A DNA stretch of 47,452 bases from Bacteroidetes bacterium UBA2664 (lineage in GTDB: Bacteria; Bacteroidota; Rhodothermia; Balneolales; Balneolaceae). Location of the stretch: positions 1-47,452 of the forward strand of contig DEMS01000033.1 in NCBI GenBank assembly GCA_002359315.1, in the 5' to 3' direction. Made by a program: the position numbers and the translations under genes. Below are positions 43,319 to 47,452 of the stretch, piece after piece (within the stretch, counting starts at the first letter, position 1; every line of letters starts with the position of its first letter). A model generated the notes under the pieces. That model had not been told where the DNA came from. It ran no database searches and saw only the letters and a list, made by a program, of their open reading frames with translations.

Positions 43319-44179
43319 ATGTCAACCGCTACTGTCCAAGTCACTAAAGCTTCCGGGGAAAAACAGGCTTTCGATGAATCCAAGCTGCGCCGTTCCCTAT
43401 CAAATGCCGGTGCCGGAGAGGAACTCATCAAGCAGATCATAGATTCTATAGAGGAGAAGTTATATGATGGTATCACTACCCGGAAAATTTATAAAGAAGC
43501 TTTTCGGCAACTTAAAAATGCATCTAAAAAAGCTGCCGTCAGTTACAATTTAAAAGAAGCGATCCTTGAACTTGGCCCCACCGGATTCCCCTTTGAAAAG
43601 TTTGTCGCAGAGATGCTGAACCGAATGGGCTATCAAACCGAAGTAGGGGTAATTGTGAAGGGTGAATGCGTCAACCATGAAATCGATGTGCTCGCATCCA
43701 AGGATAATGATCATTTTATGATCGAATGTAAATTTCACAACCGAAAGGAGAATACCTGCAATGTACAAGTGCCTCTGTATATCCAATCCCGCTTCCTGGA
43801 TGTAAAGAAAAACTGGATGAGCTTGCCGGGTCATAAACATAAAGTCCATAAAGGATGGATCGTCACGAATACACGCTTTACACAAGATGCCGAGCAGTAT
43901 GGAGAGTGCGCCGGACTCAAATTGCTGAGCTGGGATTATCCCAAAAACAACGGGCTTAAAGAGCTGATTTCCCGGGTCGGATTGCATCCGGTTACATCTC
44001 TTTCTTCCCTCAACAGAGAGGAGAAATCTATGCTACTGGATATGGAAGTGATCTTCTGTACTCAACTGCATGAGAACCCCGATCATCTGGGCAAAATAGG
44101 GATGGACAACCGTAAAGCGGCAAAGGTCCGAAAAGAGGTAGATGCTGTTTGTAATTCAAAATCTGTAAACTATGAGTGA
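43319..44179 (+). CDS. ATP-cone / Mrr-like endonuclease fusion
   Basis: A 286-residue protein. The frame is open from a GTG at 43226, but ATG 43319 starts the conserved domain directly (an ATG at 43304 is also possible). Residues about 4-88 are an ATP-cone (VTKASGEKQAFDESKLRRSL, AAVSYNLKEAI), the nucleotide-sensing module of ribonucleotide reductases. Residues about 92-230 are a PD-(D/E)xK nuclease of the Mrr type: FEKFVAEMLNRMGY, NHEIDVLA (Asp123) and FMIECKFH (Glu136, Lys138). The last 8 nt overlap the beta-CASP gene, so both are made together. Possible role: nucleotide-gated DNA cleavage, in repair or defence. No methylase is nearby. Confidence 0.85.
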   Translation: MSTATVQVTKASGEKQAFDESKLRRSLSNAGAGEELIKQIIDSIEEKLYDGITTRKIYKEAFRQLKNASKKAAVSYNLKEAILELGPTGFPFEKFVAEMLNRMGYQTEVGVIVKGECVNHEIDVLASKDNDHFMIECKFHNRKENTCNVQVPLYIQSRFLDVKKNWMSLPGHKHKVHKGWIVTNTRFTQDAEQYGECAGLKLLSWDYPKNNGLKELISRVGLHPVTSLSSLNREEKSMLLDMEVIFCTQLHENPDHLGKIGMDNRKAAKVRKEVDAVCNSKSVNYE

Positions 44180-45542
44180 GAGGCCAAAAATACACTTTCT
44201 GGGAGCAGCGGGAACAGTCACCGGTTCAAAATTCCTTTTGGAACTGCCTGATATGAAAATCCTTGTCGATTGCGGAATGTTTCAGGGCATAAAAAAACTG
44301 CGCGAACTGAATTGGCAACAACTGCCCGTCTTAGCATCAGAAATTGATCTCGTTCTTCTCACACATGGCCATTTAGATCACACCGGATTTCTGCCCAGAC
44401 TGATCAACATGGGATTCACTGGCAGGGTACTGGCCACTGCACCGACCCTCGATATTGCCGATATCATCTTACGCGACAGTGCCAAAATCCAGGAGGAGGA
44501 TGCGGAGCGGGCGAATCTGGAAGGCTTTTCAAAACATAAACCGGCGCTTCCGCTTTATAATACGGAGGATGTGGAGAAAACCGTGTCTAGATTTGATCCT
44601 CAACCGGAGGGTGTTTGGATTGAACCGCTGGATGGGCTGAAAGTTCGATTTCAATATGTCGGACATATACTGGGCGCCACTTTCATTGAGATTGAAACCG
44701 CCGGCAAGCGACTGGTATTCTCGGGTGATATCGGCCGAAAAGCGGATCCGCTTCTCCATGAACCGAAAAAACCTGAAAAGGCTGATATTCTATTGCTTGA
44801 AAGCACCTATGGCGATCGCCTTCATTCGGATCATGATATTCAGGAAAAATTAATACGGGTAATTAACCAAACCGTGGAAAAAGGCGGCAGCCTTATCATC
44901 CCCAGTTTTGCCGTAGAACGAGCCCAACTGTTGATGTATCACCTTTGGCAGCTTCATCAGAAAAAGAAACTGCCTGCCGGACTTCCCATCATTGTGGACA
45001 CTCCAATGGGTTCAAGTGTATCGGATCTGTTTCATAAGCATCATAAATGGCACCGGCTCTCAGCTAATGAATTTAAGCAGTTGAGTCATCGTGTTCGTGA
45101 GGTTAAATCGTATAAAGAGACTTGGGAAATTATCGACGACCCACAACCAAAAATTGTGATTGCAGGCAGTGGGATGGTTACCGGCGGACGCGTTCTTTCC
45201 TACTTAAAAATCTACTTGTCTAAGCCTGAAACGACGATTCTTTTGGCCGGATATCAAGCCGAAGGTACCCGAGGCCGGGCACTGCTGGAAGGGGCTTCGG
45301 AGCTGAAGTTTTTTGGTAAATATTATTCAGTTAAAGCCAAAGTGGAAATGCTGGAGGGTCTCTCGGGTCATGCAGACCAAGAAGAACTGCTCCATTGGGT
45401 TTCGGAACTGCAATTTCCGCCCGAGCAGATCTTCCTCATTCATGGAGAACCTAATTCCGCTAACATACTAAGTGAAAAATTAAAAAGCCGTTTTGGCTGG
45501 AGCTCTGAAATTCCTGAACTGTTCGAAATCAGAGAAATATAA
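44172..45542 (+). CDS. Beta-CASP metallo-beta-lactamase-fold nuclease
   Basis: A 456-residue protein of the RNA/DNA-processing branch. The metal site is THGHLDHTG (His65, His67, Asp69, His70), with FSGDIG (Asp186) further on. The beta-CASP features are AGSGMVTGGRVLSYL, GLSGHADQEEL and LIHGEPNS. The length matches the YSH1/CPSF-73-type bacterial exonucleases. It overlaps the ATP-cone nuclease gene by 8 nt (ATG inside the last codons), so the pair is translated as a unit. A joint role in nucleic-acid turnover is likely, but whether RNA or DNA is not decidable here. Confidence 0.92.
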   Translation: MSERPKIHFLGAAGTVTGSKFLLELPDMKILVDCGMFQGIKKLRELNWQQLPVLASEIDLVLLTHGHLDHTGFLPRLINMGFTGRVLATAPTLDIADIILRDSAKIQEEDAERANLEGFSKHKPALPLYNTEDVEKTVSRFDPQPEGVWIEPLDGLKVRFQYVGHILGATFIEIETAGKRLVFSGDIGRKADPLLHEPKKPEKADILLLESTYGDRLHSDHDIQEKLIRVINQTVEKGGSLIIPSFAVERAQLLMYHLWQLHQKKKLPAGLPIIVDTPMGSSVSDLFHKHHKWHRLSANEFKQLSHRVREVKSYKETWEIIDDPQPKIVIAGSGMVTGGRVLSYLKIYLSKPETTILLAGYQAEGTRGRALLEGASELKFFGKYYSVKAKVEMLEGLSGHADQEELLHWVSELQFPPEQIFLIHGEPNSANILSEKLKSRFGWSSEIPELFEIREI

Positions 45543-45705
45543 AACTATCACTTCATAGAGTATGACACTTATGCGAATTCATTTCTGACGTCTGGAATTC
45601 TGAATTTTTTTTGAGTTATTAAGATTTTGAGATTCCGATATTCGAGCATCCAGAATGTTAACTTATTGGAAGCGCTTCGATTTTTTCTCTACTATTTGCC
45701 AAAAG

Positions 45706-45736
45706 AAAAGCATCAAGGCCGATTCTTGGTGCTTTT
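45706..45736 (+). terminator. Stem-loop in the pckA leader
   Basis: 12-bp stem with one G-U pair, AAAAGCATCAAG (45706-45717) and CTTGGTGCTTTT (45725-45736), 7-nt loop, 62 nt before the pckA ATG. It may end the nuclease transcript or act as an attenuator for pckA. The rest of the 256-nt gap has no clear gene. Confidence 0.5.
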
Positions 45737-45798
45737 AAGTGATAATATCATTAGTTTTAAGGCTACCAACTTATTCATTAAAAATAGAGAGCTAACGC

Positions 45799-47388
45799 AT
45801 GAGTATTACGGAATTTGACCTGTCAAAACATAAAATAACTGTACAAGATATCATCCGAAATCCGGCGCCCGGAAAATTCTATGAAGATGCCATTAAATAT
45901 GATCCCGGATCTGTCATCACAGACAACGGTTCCCTGGTCGTAAGATCAGGCAAGCGTACCGGCCGGAGTCCTGCCGATAAACGCGTTGTTAAAACAGCGG
46001 AAATGAGTGAAGATATTTGGTGGGGAGATATCAATATTCCACTCGATGAACACACCTATAAGATCAACCATCAAAGAGCTATCGATTATCTCAACACGCG
46101 TGAACGTCTCTATGTAATTGATGGGTTTGCAGGCTGGGATCCCAAATATCGCCTGAAAGTTCGTATTATTACCGAAAGGCCCTACCATGGACTTTTCATG
46201 CATAACATGCTGATTCGGCCAACTCAAAGTGAACTGGCCGATTTTGGAGATCCTGACTTTGTGGTTTACAATGCCGGTAAATTCCCTGCCAATATGTTTA
46301 CTGAAGGCATGACATCTGACGCGAGTGTGGATGTGAATTTCAAAACCAACACAATGGTCATTCTTGGAACGGAGTATGCCGGTGAAATGAAGAAGGGGAT
46401 TTTTACTGTTATGCACTATCTGATGCCTAAAAAAGATGTGCTATCCATGCACTGCTCAGCGAATGAAGGCGACGATAAGGACGTAGCACTCTTTTTCGGG
46501 TTGTCGGGAACCGGAAAAACGACTCTTTCTGCAGATACCAGCCGCAAACTTATCGGCGATGATGAACACTGCTGGAGTGATGACGGTGTTTTTAATATTG
46601 AGGGTGGCTGTTATGCCAAAGCAATTGGTTTGAGTGAAGAGGCAGAACCGGAAATTTATAATGCAATCAAGTTCGGAACCGTCCTCGAAAATGTGGTCTA
46701 TGATCCGGTCACACGAAAAGTCGATTATAATGATGTAAGTATCACTCAAAACACAAGAGCGGCCTACCCGATTGAGTATATCGAAAATGCTAAGATACCA
46801 TGTGAAGCGGGGCATCCGAACAATATCATTTTCCTTACTTATGATGCCTTTGGTGTACTGCCACCGGTCAGTAAATTGACACCTGAACAAGCCATGTACC
46901 ACTTTATCAGCGGATACACAGCAAAAGTAGCGGGTACAGAGATGGGCGTGACCGAACCGCAGGCAACGTTTTCAGCCTGCTTTGGAGCGGCGTTTTTGGT
47001 CTGGCCGCCCAGCCGATACGCTGAAATGCTCGCTGAAAAAATGAGAAAACATGGCTCAAAAGCGTGGCTGGTAAATACCGGTTTGATTGGGGGCGCTTAT
47101 GGAACAGGGAAACGCATCAATCTGAAAAACACGCGCGGAATCATCAACGCCATTCTGGAAGGCAAATTGGATGGTGTAGCTACTGAAAAAGACAATGTAT
47201 TTGGGATTGAAATCCCGACGAGTTGTCCGGATGTACCTTCGGAGATCCTTATCCCCAGAAAAGCATGGAAGGATGCCTCTGCCTATGATGCACAGGCAGC
47301 CAAACTAGGCACCCTCTTCCGTAAAAATTTCGAGAAGTACAGAGAAGAAAGCAGTGATGCCATCATCAATGCCGGACCAACGGTTTAG
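45799..47388 (+). CDS. pckA: Phosphoenolpyruvate carboxykinase (ATP)
   Basis: A 529-residue cytoplasmic enzyme that decarboxylates and phosphorylates oxaloacetate to phosphoenolpyruvate with ATP, the entry step of gluconeogenesis. The ATP-type P-loop is GLSGTGKTTLS (Lys240), followed by GDDEHCWSDDGVFNIEGGCYAK, the metal and oxaloacetate site. Early motifs VVRSGKRTGRSPADKR and the central RPYHGLFMHNMLIRP, and late AYGTGKRINLKNTR, are all intact. Length is standard. AGAGAG about 9 nt before the ATG supports the start. It is preceded by a hairpin that may control it. Confidence 0.98.
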   Translation: MSITEFDLSKHKITVQDIIRNPAPGKFYEDAIKYDPGSVITDNGSLVVRSGKRTGRSPADKRVVKTAEMSEDIWWGDINIPLDEHTYKINHQRAIDYLNTRERLYVIDGFAGWDPKYRLKVRIITERPYHGLFMHNMLIRPTQSELADFGDPDFVVYNAGKFPANMFTEGMTSDASVDVNFKTNTMVILGTEYAGEMKKGIFTVMHYLMPKKDVLSMHCSANEGDDKDVALFFGLSGTGKTTLSADTSRKLIGDDEHCWSDDGVFNIEGGCYAKAIGLSEEAEPEIYNAIKFGTVLENVVYDPVTRKVDYNDVSITQNTRAAYPIEYIENAKIPCEAGHPNNIIFLTYDAFGVLPPVSKLTPEQAMYHFISGYTAKVAGTEMGVTEPQATFSACFGAAFLVWPPSRYAEMLAEKMRKHGSKAWLVNTGLIGGAYGTGKRINLKNTRGIINAILEGKLDGVATEKDNVFGIEIPTSCPDVPSEILIPRKAWKDASAYDAQAAKLGTLFRKNFEKYREESSDAIINAGPTV

Positions 47389-47452
47389 GTTCTTAACCTC
47401 AACCGTAACCCTGCATACAACCTTCGCACTGTCATCCTTCTATGTATAAAGT

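Noticed and set aside
45627..45818. 63-codon open frame before pckA
   Set aside because: It overlaps the pckA start and contains the hairpin; residue pattern is not protein-like.

Overview
The window looks like chromosomal DNA of a Gram-negative bacterium of the Bacteroidota/Rhodothermota/Balneolota group, and a marine or halophilic Balneolota is my best guess. This rests on moderate GC, weak Shine-Dalgarno sites, Tat-type SRRDF leaders on Gfo/Idh/MocA proteins, a CzcA pump fused to its outer-membrane factor, an AraC/propeller-lipoprotein/small-Cys-peptide locus and GDCCxC, DUF3347 and DUF2231 metal-resistance genes. I saw no rRNA, tRNA, CRISPR array, transposase or phage gene.

Layout. (1) 51-2033: exported S9 prolyl-oligopeptidase-type peptidase. 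(2) 2266-5050, minus strand: an accessory locus. It holds an AraC-type DNA-binding protein with a seven-copy CAAA repeat near its 5' end that leaves it out of frame with both ATG codons, three 20-bp tandem repeats, a secreted four-cysteine peptide, a beta-propeller lipoprotein and a membrane-anchored thioredoxin-fold-like protein. (3) 5437-12336: carbohydrate genes (GH9, deoC, GH140-like, Gfo/Idh/MocA) plus a stand-alone TonB-plug lipoprotein. (4) 12626-22134: first metal-efflux block. It contains a small Cys/His exported protein, a CzcA-TolC fusion, a CzcB-type adaptor, a P1B-4 ATPase, a 58-aa protein, and a decayed copy of the ATPase 3' end. (5) 22320-25240: three-gene exported redox cassette (di-heme lipoprotein, Rieske lipoprotein, porin-like barrel) behind a palindrome. 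(6) 25372-28174: a divergent pair, Gfo/Idh/MocA oxidoreductase and hydroxypyruvate-isomerase-like protein. (7) 28266-40237: second metal block, copper/silver type. It contains a second small Cys/His protein, CusA, a TolC-like protein whose 5' end carries repeat-element DNA, CusB with HMBD and DUF3347 domains, a GDCCxC protein, a DUF2231 protein, a CopB-type (CPH) ATPase and a DUF302 protein. (8) 40424-41092, minus strand: dodecin and a small exported beta-rich protein, behind a bidirectional terminator. (9) 41259-47388: NrtR-like Nudix regulator, YdjM-like membrane protein, ATP-cone/Mrr protein, beta-CASP metallohydrolase and pckA.

How it fits together. The two metal blocks are laid out in parallel: each starts with a small exported Cys/His protein, continues with RND pump, outer-membrane factor and adaptor, and adds a P1B ATPase. 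Motifs point to divalent cations (Co/Zn/Cd for the CzcA type, Fe/Co for the P1B-4 ATPase) in the first and copper/silver in the second. The redox cassette between them may act on metals or thiols at the envelope. The least explained parts are the phase-variable AraC/peptide/propeller locus and the redox cassette. All functional calls come from motif reading, not from database searches.
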